Shown here: positions 17,423 to 24,881 of the stretch, piece after piece
Numbering within the stretch: position 1 is the first letter of the stretch
Layout: each line of letters begins with the position of its first letter
From: Acetobacteraceae bacterium
GTDB taxonomy: Bacteria; Pseudomonadota; Alphaproteobacteria; Acetobacterales; Acetobacteraceae
NCBI GenBank assembly: GCA_003151425.1
Contig: PLXO01000236.1
Span: 227 to 36,098 of the forward strand
Reading direction: 5' to 3'
Length of the DNA: 35,872 nucleotides
Notes under the pieces: generated by a model
What the model saw: the letters and a program-made list of their open reading frames with translations, nothing else
What the model was told of the DNA's origin: nothing
Databases searched by the model: none
Made by a program: the position numbers and the translations under genes

Positions 17423-18193
17423 TCAGGCCGCCCGGCGCGGCAGGCGCACCGGCAGACCGGCCGCATCCAACGCCGTCTTCACCTGGGCGATCGTGAACGT
17501 TCCGAAATGGAATACGCTGGCCGCCAGCAGCCCGGTGGCACCCGCCTGGGCGCCTTCCACGAAATGCTGCAGCGTGCCGACGCCGCCCGAGGCGATCACC
17601 GGCAGCCGCACCGCGCCGCACACCGCGCGCAGCAGGGGCAGGTCGAAGCCCTCGCCGGTGCCGTCGCGGTCCATGCTGGTGAGCAGTATCTCGCCGGCGC
17701 CAAGATCCGCGACCTGGCGGGTCCAGGCGACGGCGTCGATGCCGGTCGGGCGGCGCCCGCCATGGGTGAATACCTCCCAACGGTCCGGGCCGGTCTGCTT
17801 GGCGTCGACCGCGACCACGACGCACTGGCTGCCGAACTTCTCCGCTGCCTCCCGCACCAGCGCCGGGCGTGCGACGGCGGCCGAGTTGATGCTGCATTTG
17901 TCGGTGCCGGCCAGCAGCAGGCGGCGCATGTCCTCGATCGAGCGGATGCCGCCGCCGACGGTCAGCGGCAGGAAGACGCGCGCGGCGGTGCGCGAGACGA
18001 CGTCGAGCAGCGTGTCGCGGTCCTCGTGGCTGGCGGTGATGTCGAGGAAGCACAGTTCGTCGGCGCCGGCGGCGTCGTACAGCGCGGCCTGCTCGACCGG
18101 GTCGCCGGCATCGCGCAAGGCGACGAAGTTCACGCCCTTGACGACGCGGCCGTCCTTGACGTCGAGGCAGGGGATGACGCGCAGCTTCAACAT
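17423..18193 (-). CDS. hisF: Imidazole glycerol phosphate synthase cyclase subunit HisF
   Basis: A 256-residue TIM-barrel synthase subunit. With ammonia from the HisH glutaminase it turns PRFAR into imidazole glycerol phosphate and AICAR. The catalytic aspartates are in [14 protein letters not shown] (Asp11) and [14 protein letters not shown]; phosphate-binding segments [13 protein letters not shown] and [13 protein letters not shown] are intact. I place the start at ATG 18193 ([12 protein letters not shown]), as in the family; the 25 codons upstream in frame do not resemble HisF. It sits between hisA (117 bp upstream) and hisE. No hisH is visible anywhere in the window. Confidence 0.97.
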   Translation of the reverse strand: MLKLRVIPCLDVKDGRVVKGVNFVALRDAGDPVEQAALYDAAGADELCFLDITASHEDRDTLLDVVSRTAARVFLPLTVGGGIRSIEDMRRLLLAGTDKCSINSAAVARPALVREAAEKFGSQCVVVAVDAKQTGPDRWEVFTHGGRRPTGIDAVAWTRQVADLGAGEILLTSMDRDGTGEGFDLPLLRAVCGAVRLPVIASGGVGTLQHFVEGAQAGATGLLAASVFHFGTFTIAQVKTALDAAGLPVRLPRRAA

Positions 18194-18310
18194 GGCGGCT
18201 AGTCTTACAGTCGTGGTGCGTGGGCGTGGCAAGCGTGTTGCGTGCAAAGCCGGCGCGCGTTGCTGCAAACTCTGCGGACAACCGGCCGATTGATCCGGAT
18301 ATGGTGCCGA

Positions 18311-19102
18311 TCAGGCGGAAAACAGTGCCAGCGCCGCGGCGGGATCGATGCGACCGTCGTACAACGCGCGGCCGACGATGACGCCCTCGATCCCCGTGCC
18401 GGACGCCCGATCTTCGCGTGCCACGCCAACTTCGCGTGCCACCCCAGCTTCGCCTGCGGCAAGATCGCGCAGCGCGGCAAGGTCGTCGAGGCTACCCACG
18501 CCACCCGAGGCGATCACCGGCAGCGCGACGTGGCGCGCCAGCTCGGCGGTCTGGGCGAGATTGAGGCCGCTCAGCATGCCGTCGCGGGCGATGTCGGTGT
18601 AGATGATCGCGCTGACGCCGGCATCCTCGAAGCGCCGGCCCAGGTCGAGCGCCGACAGCGTCGAGGTCTCCGCCCAGCCCTCGGTCGCCACGAACCCGTC
18701 ACGCGCATCGATGCCGACGGCGATGCGGCCGGGGAAGGCGCGGCAGGCGGCGCGCACCAGCTCGGGCGTCTTCACCGCGGCGCTGCCCAGGATGACGCGG
18801 CGGACGCCGGCGGCGAGCCACGCCTCGATCGCCGCCATGTCGCGGATGCCGCCGCCGAGCTGCACCGGCACGCGCGCGGCGGCGAGGATGGCAGCGACGG
18901 CGGCGGCGTTGACCGCGCGGCCGGCGAAGGCGCCGTTCAGGTCGACCACGTGCAGCCAAGCGAAGCCGGCGTCCTGCCAGGCGCGCGCCTGGGCGGCGGG
19001 ATCGGTGGCGTAGACCGTCGCCTGGTCCATGGCGCCGCGCTTCAGGCGAACGCAGGCACCGTCCTTCAGGTCGATGGCGGGGTAGAGAATGAGTTGGGTC
19101 AT
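18311..19102 (-). CDS. hisA: ProFAR isomerase HisA
   Basis: A 263-residue isomerase that opens the ribose of ProFAR to give PRFAR. Asp in [18 protein letters not shown] and Asp in [15 protein letters not shown] are the catalytic pair; [10 protein letters not shown] and [13 protein letters not shown] bind phosphate. Between the latter and the last strand ([16 protein letters not shown]) lies an insertion of about 15 residues containing two six-residue units, GEAGVA and REVGVA, encoded by an 18-bp tandem repeat at 18413-18448 (residues about 219-230). That loop is on the barrel surface and should tolerate expansion. It is the first his gene of the run; hisH and hisB, which often precede it in alphaproteobacteria, are absent here. 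Confidence 0.96.
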   Translation of the reverse strand: MTQLILYPAIDLKDGACVRLKRGAMDQATVYATDPAAQARAWQDAGFAWLHVVDLNGAFAGRAVNAAAVAAILAAARVPVQLGGGIRDMAAIEAWLAAGVRRVILGSAAVKTPELVRAACRAFPGRIAVGIDARDGFVATEGWAETSTLSALDLGRRFEDAGVSAIIYTDIARDGMLSGLNLAQTAELARHVALPVIASGGVGSLDDLAALRDLAAGEAGVAREVGVAREDRASGTGIEGVIVGRALYDGRIDPAAALALFSA

Positions 19103-19459
19103 GGGACGGGGTCAGTGGCGCGGCTGGGCAGGCGTCTGCGCGCGGCGGGGAGGCGGTCGTGACGTGGCGGGGTTAGGACCGGGCGCATGCCTGCGACTAT
19201 AGACCGGAACGCCGGGTGACGATTGCCGCATTGCCGGCCGGCGGCCTTGCCGCAGACTGCCGCACGACAGTAAGCAAGAATCACCACAGAGACACAGCGC
19301 AGCCGTCGGCCGCAACCAAACATAGGTGACTTGAGCGCCACACCGCCGCGTGTGCTGTCGAGCCTGCTCGCACTGCTGCGCGCGCATCGGCTTGTCGGGA
19401 ACACCCCCGGGACCAACCGAAGCTGAAGTTTAGCTCGGAAGGCGCGTTTGGTACGGGGC

Positions 19460-19608
19460 CATTTGCGTTCATTTGCACTCATTTGCGTACATTTGCGTTA
19501 AAATCTTCTTCGCTTCGCGACAGGCATGCTCCGCAGATTCGACGGCTGACCTGCGACCCTGCACGGCACCGACAAAGAAGGTTTTTTAACGCAAATGTAC
19601 GCAAATGG
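19460..19608. repeat. Inverted-repeat element with 10-bp CATTTGCGT units
   Basis: Four exact-period 10-bp units (CATTTGCGTT, CATTTGCACT, CATTTGCGTA, CATTTGCGTT) run from 19460 to 19499. On the right side two units occur in inverse orientation, ending at 19608. Positions 19480-19503 and 19584-19607 form a perfect 24-bp inverted repeat, extended by TCTTCTT against AAGAAGG with a two-base bulge. The 70-80 bp core starts CGCTTCGCGACAGGC and later has GACCTGC. No coding frame fits. Confidence 0.85.
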
Positions 19609-19840
19609 ACCTGCGGCCGAACCGGCACCGAGTCGTGCACTCAATTGCCGGAGTGCCGATGGCCGAGGTTGATCAGCAGGGCGAGGCAAAGCCGGGAAAT
19701 CCAAAGACCCAAACCGATCACCGCGGTCACGGCATCGATGTCCGTACGTGACGTTTCGGTAAAAGCCCAAGTAAACCAATACGTTATCGCCTTGTTAGCG
19801 GAAATTCGTCGCGGACTGCGGTGATTTTCGGGGTTAGTAG

Positions 19841-19979
19841 TACAGAGGATCCACAGAGTTTCACAGAGTAGAATTTAGGCGCTTCGCGCGGATGACAGGC
19901 GCACCAGTCGACCTGCCTTGCGCGCAGCGCCATATGCTTACTCTCTGTGAAACTCTGTGGATACTCTGTGAAACTCTGT
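19841..19979. repeat. Inverted-repeat element with CTCTGTG units
   Basis: The left arm holds three CACAGAG-type units (19841-19870); the right arm has four CTCTGTG-type units (from 19939), with a 10-11 bp period. The arms are complementary over about 30 bp apart from a two-base insertion and a few mismatches. Inside, GGCGCTTCGCGC (19878-19889) pairs with 19920-19931 with one mismatch, and the loop contains GACAGGC and GACCTGC, both also present in the core of the element at 19460-19608. Confidence 0.8.
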
Positions 19980-20126
19980 CCGGATGGATTACTTGCTTGC
20001 TTGCCATGGATCGAGCAGCCAGGTCGCATCAGCAAAGTGCCCCGGTCGTCTCGGGCCAACACGTGTGCGTGCCGTAGGAGCGCGCCACCGGGAATTTTGG
20101 CGGGGTCCCTCCGACATCCGATGACC

Positions 20127-20510
20127 TCAATGATCACCAGCGTTCGGAAACCGATTCGAGTCGGACTCCAAGCCGAAGACGATCGCCGGAAACAGAATCG
20201 TCAGCCAGATTGCCGGGCGGCTTCCACTTGGGACCAGGGCCAGCGGAGCAAGTGTAAAAATCAGTGCGGCGAAGCAGGTGACTGCGGCCCATCGCACCAG
20301 CAGGCTCCAAAATCTGTCGCCGCGCCCTTGCTCGGGTAACGGACCCGGTTCCGGCCAGCGTCCCGAGGACGCAAGCGCGAGTCTGTCCACAGCGTAAGCC
20401 GAGATGCCGGACGCCGGCTGACCTGGAGCGCGCCTCGCTGGCCTGCGGACTGCCGGCACCGCGGCCACCGGCGCGCGGAATTCACGTTTCGTTAGCCGTT
20501 CCGGATGCAC
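20127..20510 (-). CDS. Possible small membrane protein
   Basis: This 127-codon frame has a proline/alanine/arginine-rich first half that looks unconstrained. The second half contains two hydrophobic stretches, roughly WAAVTCFAALIFTLAPLALV and IWLTILFPAIVFGL, separated by a short polar turn, as in a two-helix membrane protein. Codon bias is weaker than in neighbouring genes, and I know no family. The start may be further inside the frame. It could be a degenerating gene or a chance frame next to the repeat elements. Confidence 0.35.
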   Translation of the reverse strand: MHPERLTKREFRAPVAAVPAVRRPARRAPGQPASGISAYAVDRLALASSGRWPEPGPLPEQGRGDRFWSLLVRWAAVTCFAALIFTLAPLALVPSGSRPAIWLTILFPAIVFGLESDSNRFPNAGDH

Positions 20511-20538
20511 ACAGGAGCGGATTTCGTAGCACCCAGCC

Positions 20539-22515
20539 GTGGCCGGGGCCTGTCAGCTCGGTGTGGGGGCCGCCGCCATCGCCATGTCCGCTATCGCCAT
20601 CTCCGCCACCACCATGTCCGCCATCGCCATGTCCGCCACTGTCTCGCGCCCACCCATGCCGCTTGCGGTCACGCCGCAGGAGCAGGCGTGGCTGACGTTC
20701 CAGGCCATGGACCAATCGGACGACATCGTGCTGCTGCTGGACAGCGATGCCGGCGCGGCGACGACCGACGTGGTCATTATCGGGGCGAATGGCGCGTTTC
20801 GCCGTGCCTCGGGATTTTCCGAAGATCAGGTGCGCGGCCGACCGGTGGCGGAATTGTTCCCGGTCGGAGACGACTCCGCGACGCTGATGGACGCCATTCA
20901 CAGCCATGGCCCGCTGCGGACGGAGCTGCGGTGCGGCCGCGCCGATGGCAGCACGTTCATGCTCGGGCTGCACCTGATGCCGGCACCGGCGCGCGCCCAA
21001 GGCCGCGTCTGTTTCGCCTTGCTCGGGCGCGACATCACCGAGGCGTTCCATACACGCCAGCAGCAGGACTCGGTCCAGCGCCTGCTCGCCAAGGTGTTCA
21101 TCTCCGTCGACGAGGCGGTGGCCATCATCGACGGCACCGGACGCATCGTGATGACCAATCCGCATGTCGATCGGCTGCTCGGCTATGCGCCGAACGGGCT
21201 GATCGGACGGGGTTCGCTCGAGGTGGTCGCGCCCGAATGCCGCGCCGCGGTCGCGGAGACGCGCAAGCGGCAGCTCGAAGAGGGTGGCGACACGAGTTTT
21301 CGCGCGACATTGCTGCGGGCGGACGGATCCCGGTTGGGCGCGCGGATCACCTCGGTGCTGGTGGGATCGGATGATCTGAAGCAGTTCCGGATTCTCACGC
21401 TGCGGGCGGAGGCGGGCGACACGACCGAGACACGCACCGAGACGGCCGGCCGGATCAGGCTGGTCGGGATGGATGAGGTGCGCGCAGCGCTCGGCGATCG
21501 ATGGCCGGCGATGGCGGCGCGGGCGATGGCGACAGCGGAGGCGGTCATGCGGCGCCGTTGCGGGTCGCAGGACAGCTACGAGCGCATCGGCGACACCGGA
21601 TTCCTGGTGTGCTTCGGCCTCCTGAGCGAGCCGGAAGCGTCGTTTCGCGCCGCGGTGATCGGCCGCGAGATCCGCGAACGCCTGATCGGTCAGGGCAGCG
21701 ATACCCACGAGGCGCACGTGCACGCGATCGCAGCCGCGGTACGGTTTCCTGACCATCATGAATCAGGCGCTGAATTGCGTGAGGTGCTGCTCGCCGGGCT
21801 GGAGCAGCAGGTCGCAGGCGTCGAGGAACAGGCGAGACGGACGCTGCAGGCCACGTTGGCGGGCGTGACCTGCGTGCTGGAGCGGATCACCGGGCACAAC
21901 CCCGATGAGACGGTGGCAACGCTGGTCCGGCTGCCCGCCGGGCTGGAGCGCCAACTGGTGTGTGCGCTGTCGGTCCTGCCGCGCAAGGAGACCGACGTCT
22001 TCGACCTGGATGGGCTGTTGCTCGGGCTGGCGGCGCAACAGGCGGTCAAGGCCATGGCGCGCGGCGATACCGGCAGGCTGTTGGTCAATATCAGGTTCGA
22101 CGTGTTCGGCACGCGGGTCGCGACCGAACGGTACGTCGCGCTGTGCATGAGGATCGACAAGCGGGTTTGCAAACACCTGACCTTGCTGCTGACCGCGCTG
22201 CCGGAGGGCTTGCCGAGGTCGCGCCAGTTGGAATGCGTCAACCGGCTGCGCCCGTTCTGTGCCGCGGTGGGGTTCCAGGTCGACGAGGTGGCGGGTCTGG
22301 CGACGATCGACGTGTCGCAGAGCGTCAATCCGCTGGTGGCGTTGCCCGCGGCGGCGCTCGCCGGCATTGCGCCGGGCCGGATCAAGGAGGTGATCGGCGG
22401 GTTGCATGCCAGGCGGGCCAAGGTGCTGGTGCGCCGGATCGCGTCGGCGACCGACGCGGCGACCTTCCTGTCACTGGGGGCCGACCTGATCTCGATGGAA
22501 CCGGCGGGGGTTTGA
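20539..22515 (+). CDS. PAS-domain sensory protein with degenerate cyclase/phosphodiesterase-like region
   Basis: A protein of up to 658 residues. After a low-complexity N-terminus there are two PAS-like domains: about residues 50-175 (VVIIGANGAFRRASGFSEDQVRGRP ... LLGRDITEAFHTRQ) and about 176-300 (AVAIIDGTGRIVMTNPHVDRLLGYAPNGLIGR). A region around 305-410 (DSYERIGDTGFLVCFG) sits where a GGDEF domain would but has no GGDEF motif, and the C-terminal 230 residues recall a degenerate EAL-type fold without its catalytic acidic motif. I infer a signal-sensing protein without cyclic-di-GMP catalysis. The start is uncertain: GTG 20539, or ATG 20656 just before the first PAS domain. Confidence 0.75.
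   Translation: MAGACQLGVGAAAIAMSAIAISATTMSAIAMSATVSRPPMPLAVTPQEQAWLTFQAMDQSDDIVLLLDSDAGAATTDVVIIGANGAFRRASGFSEDQVRGRPVAELFPVGDDSATLMDAIHSHGPLRTELRCGRADGSTFMLGLHLMPAPARAQGRVCFALLGRDITEAFHTRQQQDSVQRLLAKVFISVDEAVAIIDGTGRIVMTNPHVDRLLGYAPNGLIGRGSLEVVAPECRAAVAETRKRQLEEGGDTSFRATLLRADGSRLGARITSVLVGSDDLKQFRILTLRAEAGDTTETRTETAGRIRLVGMDEVRAALGDRWPAMAARAMATAEAVMRRRCGSQDSYERIGDTGFLVCFGLLSEPEASFRAAVIGREIRERLIGQGSDTHEAHVHAIAAAVRFPDHHESGAELREVLLAGLEQQVAGVEEQARRTLQATLAGVTCVLERITGHNPDETVATLVRLPAGLERQLVCALSVLPRKETDVFDLDGLLLGLAAQQAVKAMARGDTGRLLVNIRFDVFGTRVATERYVALCMRIDKRVCKHLTLLLTALPEGLPRSRQLECVNRLRPFCAAVGFQVDEVAGLATIDVSQSVNPLVALPAAALAGIAPGRIKEVIGGLHARRAKVLVRRIASATDAATFLSLGADLISMEPAGV
20578..20637. repeat. Four tandem 15-bp units in the PAS gene start
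   Basis: ATCGCCATGTCCGCT, ATCGCCATCTCCGCC, ACCACCATGTCCGCC and ATCGCCATGTCCGCC follow each other without gaps. Read in the PAS gene frame they encode IAMSA, IAISA, TTMSA and IAMSA. The length is a multiple of three, so copy-number change would keep the frame. Confidence 0.85.
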
Positions 22516-22864
22516 GGGGGGCGGCACCAGGCCTGGGCGAATGCCAGACGAGTCCAGCTCACGCCTGGGCGGCCGAGGATGCTGTCTTGTCCCTCACGCT
22601 GCAAGCTGAGTCGGAGACCTTCCGGCGTTGCGAGGTGCACCGGTTGCGTCAGCGGACACGGCGAACAGGCGCCTGCCTGGTGGAATCGGGCCGTACCGCA
22701 GCGACATGATCATCACGCCACCATGTTGCACCAGAGCTGCCACGTTCGGCGGCGCGGCGCAGCCTTGGGTGCCGCTCATGGGACCTGATGCCATCTGGCT
22801 TCCTCGACCTGGCGCCGCGCACCGGGTTGCGACGCTGATGCGGGCGGGAGGCTGGCGGCGGCGC
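22516..22864. other. Intergenic space, nothing recognised
   Basis: The 349 bp between the convergent PAS and ComB-like genes hold short frames on both strands without family similarity or consistent codon bias. I see no clear terminator hairpin with a T-run and no repeat shared with other parts of the window. Confidence 0.5.
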
Positions 22865-23557
22865 TTAAGCGGGGCGCTCCATGCCGGCCACCGGCCGGCC
22901 TGAGTCCAGGGTTACCCTGATCGCGAAGTCATAGCGGTCGATGTCGAGCGCGATGTCGAGGTCGGCGGGATTGAGGTCCGGGCGGGCCGGGTCGTGAAAG
23001 CGCGCGGCCTCGCCACCGGCCAGGATCACGCCGCGCACGGCATCGGCACTGCCGCGTCTGCCTTGCAGCAGATTACGCAGGTGCAGCGCGCACAGCTCGT
23101 CCTCGTTCGTGCGCGCGATGCCGTTGTCGCCCATCGCGACCAGGGAGATCCGATCGGGTGCGTCCGCGAGCAAGGCGCGCGCGGTGGCGCTGGCGGTCAC
23201 CAATGCTGCGGCATAGAGGCGTTCCGCTTGCCGCGCGGCGACGATCCCCTGCGTGCCGGCGCTGGTACGTTGGATGAGCGTCTTGCCGCTGAAGTCGACG
23301 TGCGACACGTCAAAGGGGGAATTGCCGAAATCGAACCCGGCGGGGGCCCGGCCACCGAGTTCGCCCACGCAGACTTGGCCGGCCCCGCTGGCGCGCAGTG
23401 CCAATGCGTCCTCGACCGTGCTGACCATGATGATCCGCGCGGCGCCGTTGGCCAGCGCCACGGCGGCGGTGGTGAAGGCGCGGAACACGTCGATGATCGC
23501 CACCGCGCCGGTCGCTTGCGCGGCACCTTCGAGCAGGCTGCCGATCCAGATGTCCAT
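22865..23557 (-). CDS. 2-phosphosulfolactate phosphatase (ComB) family protein
   Basis: A 230-residue ComB-family phosphatase. Family segments are AVAIIDVFRAFTTAAVAL (about residues 18-35), GELGGRAPAGFDFGNSP (about 64-80), LIQRTSAGTQGI (about 93-104) and SLVAMGDNG. ComB hydrolyses 2-phosphosulfolactate to sulfolactate in archaeal coenzyme M synthesis; many bacteria carry homologues with unproven roles, perhaps in sulfonate metabolism. No other coenzyme M or sulfolactate gene is nearby. The start ATG at 23557 has no strong ribosome-binding site. Confidence 0.88.
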   Translation of the reverse strand: MDIWIGSLLEGAAQATGAVAIIDVFRAFTTAAVALANGAARIIMVSTVEDALALRASGAGQVCVGELGGRAPAGFDFGNSPFDVSHVDFSGKTLIQRTSAGTQGIVAARQAERLYAAALVTASATARALLADAPDRISLVAMGDNGIARTNEDELCALHLRNLLQGRRGSADAVRGVILAGGEAARFHDPARPDLNPADLDIALDIDRYDFAIRVTLDSGRPVAGMERPA

Positions 23558-23824
23558 GCGGTGTCCAGGCTGCGGCTGGGGAGGCTGCGGAAACCTGCCG
23601 CAAGGGAGGCTGCGAAGCCAGAGCCGGGGACCCGGCGCGGAGGTCCCGGCGCGGAATTTGGCATCAGCAGCCGGGCAGGGCGAGACACCAGGGCTGGCAC
23701 GCGGTCATCTTCGGGGTCGCGGAACCCGGCCGCCCCATCGGATCAGGGTCCCGTCCGCCCAGGGTTAATCAATCGAACATCGTTCGACGCGATGATGCCC
23801 TCGCCTCCGGCCGTGAGCAGAGCG

Positions 23825-24163
23825 ATGGACCGCCCGATCGACAACGTGAAGAACTGGATGAACATGTTCCGCTGGATCGTGAAGCTGATCCGCGACGAAT
23901 ACGACATCGACGAGGCGCACCTGGTGCGCACCGCCGTGCTGGAGACCGACTGCGGCCTGGGCATGGAGCAGATCGAGGCGGTGCTGGCGATCGTCGCCGA
24001 GAGCTTCGAACTGCGCTTTCCGACGGAGACGCTGGACGAGGTGGTGAAGCTGGACGAGCTCTGCATGCTGGCGAGCTGGATGAAGGGCCTCTACAAGCGG
24101 CCGGACTTCATGTCTGACGGGTTCGAGGCCGAGTGCCGGGCGGTGAACGCCGGTTGCGTCTGA
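23825..24163 (+). CDS. Conserved hypothetical protein, acyl-carrier-protein-like helical fold
   Basis: A 112-residue acidic protein. The pattern IVKLIRDEYDIDEAHLV, then DCGLGMEQIEAVLAIVAESFELRFPTETLDEV, then KLDELCMLASWMKG resembles the helix layout of acyl carrier proteins and DUF1493-like proteins. At the place of the phosphopantetheine serine in a DSL motif stands GMEQ, so it probably cannot be loaded. The assignment to that fold is by eye and tentative. An upstream in-frame start at 23792 is possible; I chose 23825 because a weak GAGCAG precedes it. It is 719 bp upstream of the flavin reductase gene, with repeats between. Confidence 0.65.
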   Translation: MDRPIDNVKNWMNMFRWIVKLIRDEYDIDEAHLVRTAVLETDCGLGMEQIEAVLAIVAESFELRFPTETLDEVVKLDELCMLASWMKGLYKRPDFMSDGFEAECRAVNAGCV

Positions 24164-24327
24164 GCGCGGCGGCCCGCGGTGCGGCTTCTGTAGGAACTGG
24201 TCGGCTACTGGATCTTGCCGGCGCGCTGGTGAACGTCGGGGCGATCGTCAGCGCCGCGGCGGGCTGTATCGCCCCGCGGCGACTATCAGCGCACCGCACG
24301 ACGCGCGTGAGGCAAACAATTCCCAGG

Positions 24328-24497
24328 TTAGAGCATTTTGACCCTGACCGGAAACGTACCCTGTCATTGCGAGGAGCGCAGCGACGAAGCAATCCCCCAC
24401 GGCAGGGGATTTGCTTCGTCGCTGCGCTCCTCGCAATGACAGGTGGGGGCTATGACAGGTGGGATCGGCGATTCCAGTCAGCGTGAACGTGCTCTAG
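24328..24497. repeat. Repeat within a repeat: palindromic element inside an inverted-repeat element
   Basis: The outer arms TTAGAGCATTTTGACCCTGA (from 24328) and the inverse CAGTCAGCGTGAACGTGCTC (ending near 24494) pair imperfectly over about 28 bp. Between them is a perfect 32-bp inverted repeat: 24361-24392, beginning CTGTCATTGCGAGGAGCGCA, against 24411-24442. The inner stem continues as AATCCCC/GGGGATT with one extra T. The inner family also occurs at 15993-16077, and the outer arm at 5164-5185. Confidence 0.85.
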
Positions 24498-24881
24498 GGC
24501 CAAGACGCTAATTCCTCACGTTGATCGTCATTTCGGATCCGCATTTGGCGGCCGGAGCCACGACCGTCGAGCAACGCGAAGCCAACCCAAGCCGCAGTAA
24601 GCCTTCTGAGGCATGGCTCCGGGCGCGCGCCTGCCCGCCGCCCGTCACCGGGCAAGGCGCCAACGGCTGTCCGCGTTCCGAGCATTGAGTTAATGAGTCC
24701 GCTGAACCCCGTTTTGTCCAAATCTCTCCGGCCCGGACCAGTGGACGAACATTTGCCAGAGAAGGATACGCTACCCAAACCTCATTTGCGCCGGCCAGGC
24801 CGCGGCACTGGACACTTGGCCCGCCCCTGGGTCACGCTGATCAAGCCATTTTGCTGCACCGCCTCAGGCCCGGAGACAGGC
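24498..24881. other. Intergenic space upstream of the flavin reductase gene
   Basis: About 380 bp without a supported gene. The flavin reductase frame remains open for 189 bp upstream of its likely ATG, but that translation (from 24693) has no relation to the family. A minus-strand frame at 24494-24778 has no recognised domain. The promoter of the downstream cluster is expected here, but I see no convincing -35/-10 pair. Confidence 0.45.

Larger units (their letters stand above)
19103..20126. other. Repeat-rich stretch without a convincing gene
   Basis: No frame in this kilobase has family similarity or steady codon bias. It contains the two inverted-repeat elements at 19460-19608 and 19841-19979. 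A lone CCACAGAGACACAG at 19282-19295 resembles an arm unit of the second element and may be a degraded copy. The position upstream of hisA is where hisH and hisB would often be found. Confidence 0.6.

Noticed and set aside
19460..19608. Replication origin iterons
   Set aside because: The unit array would fit, but there is no rep gene, DnaA-box group or AT-rich unwinding region nearby, so I keep it as an unexplained repeat.
19483..19824. Plus-strand 113-codon frame
   Set aside because: It begins inside the CATTTGCGT repeat array and has no domain or codon bias.
19841..19979. CRISPR array
   Set aside because: The repeated units are 7-11 bp with 3-4 bp between them and occur in inverse orientation in the two arms; there are no 25-40 bp repeats, no spacers and no cas genes.
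22594..22794. Minus-strand 66-codon frame between the PAS and ComB-like genes
   Set aside because: Codon bias is mixed, no family is recognised and no start signal is visible.
24494..24778. Minus-strand 94-codon frame upstream of the flavin reductase gene
   Set aside because: No recognised domain and no ribosome-binding site. It may be a remnant of something, but I cannot support a gene.
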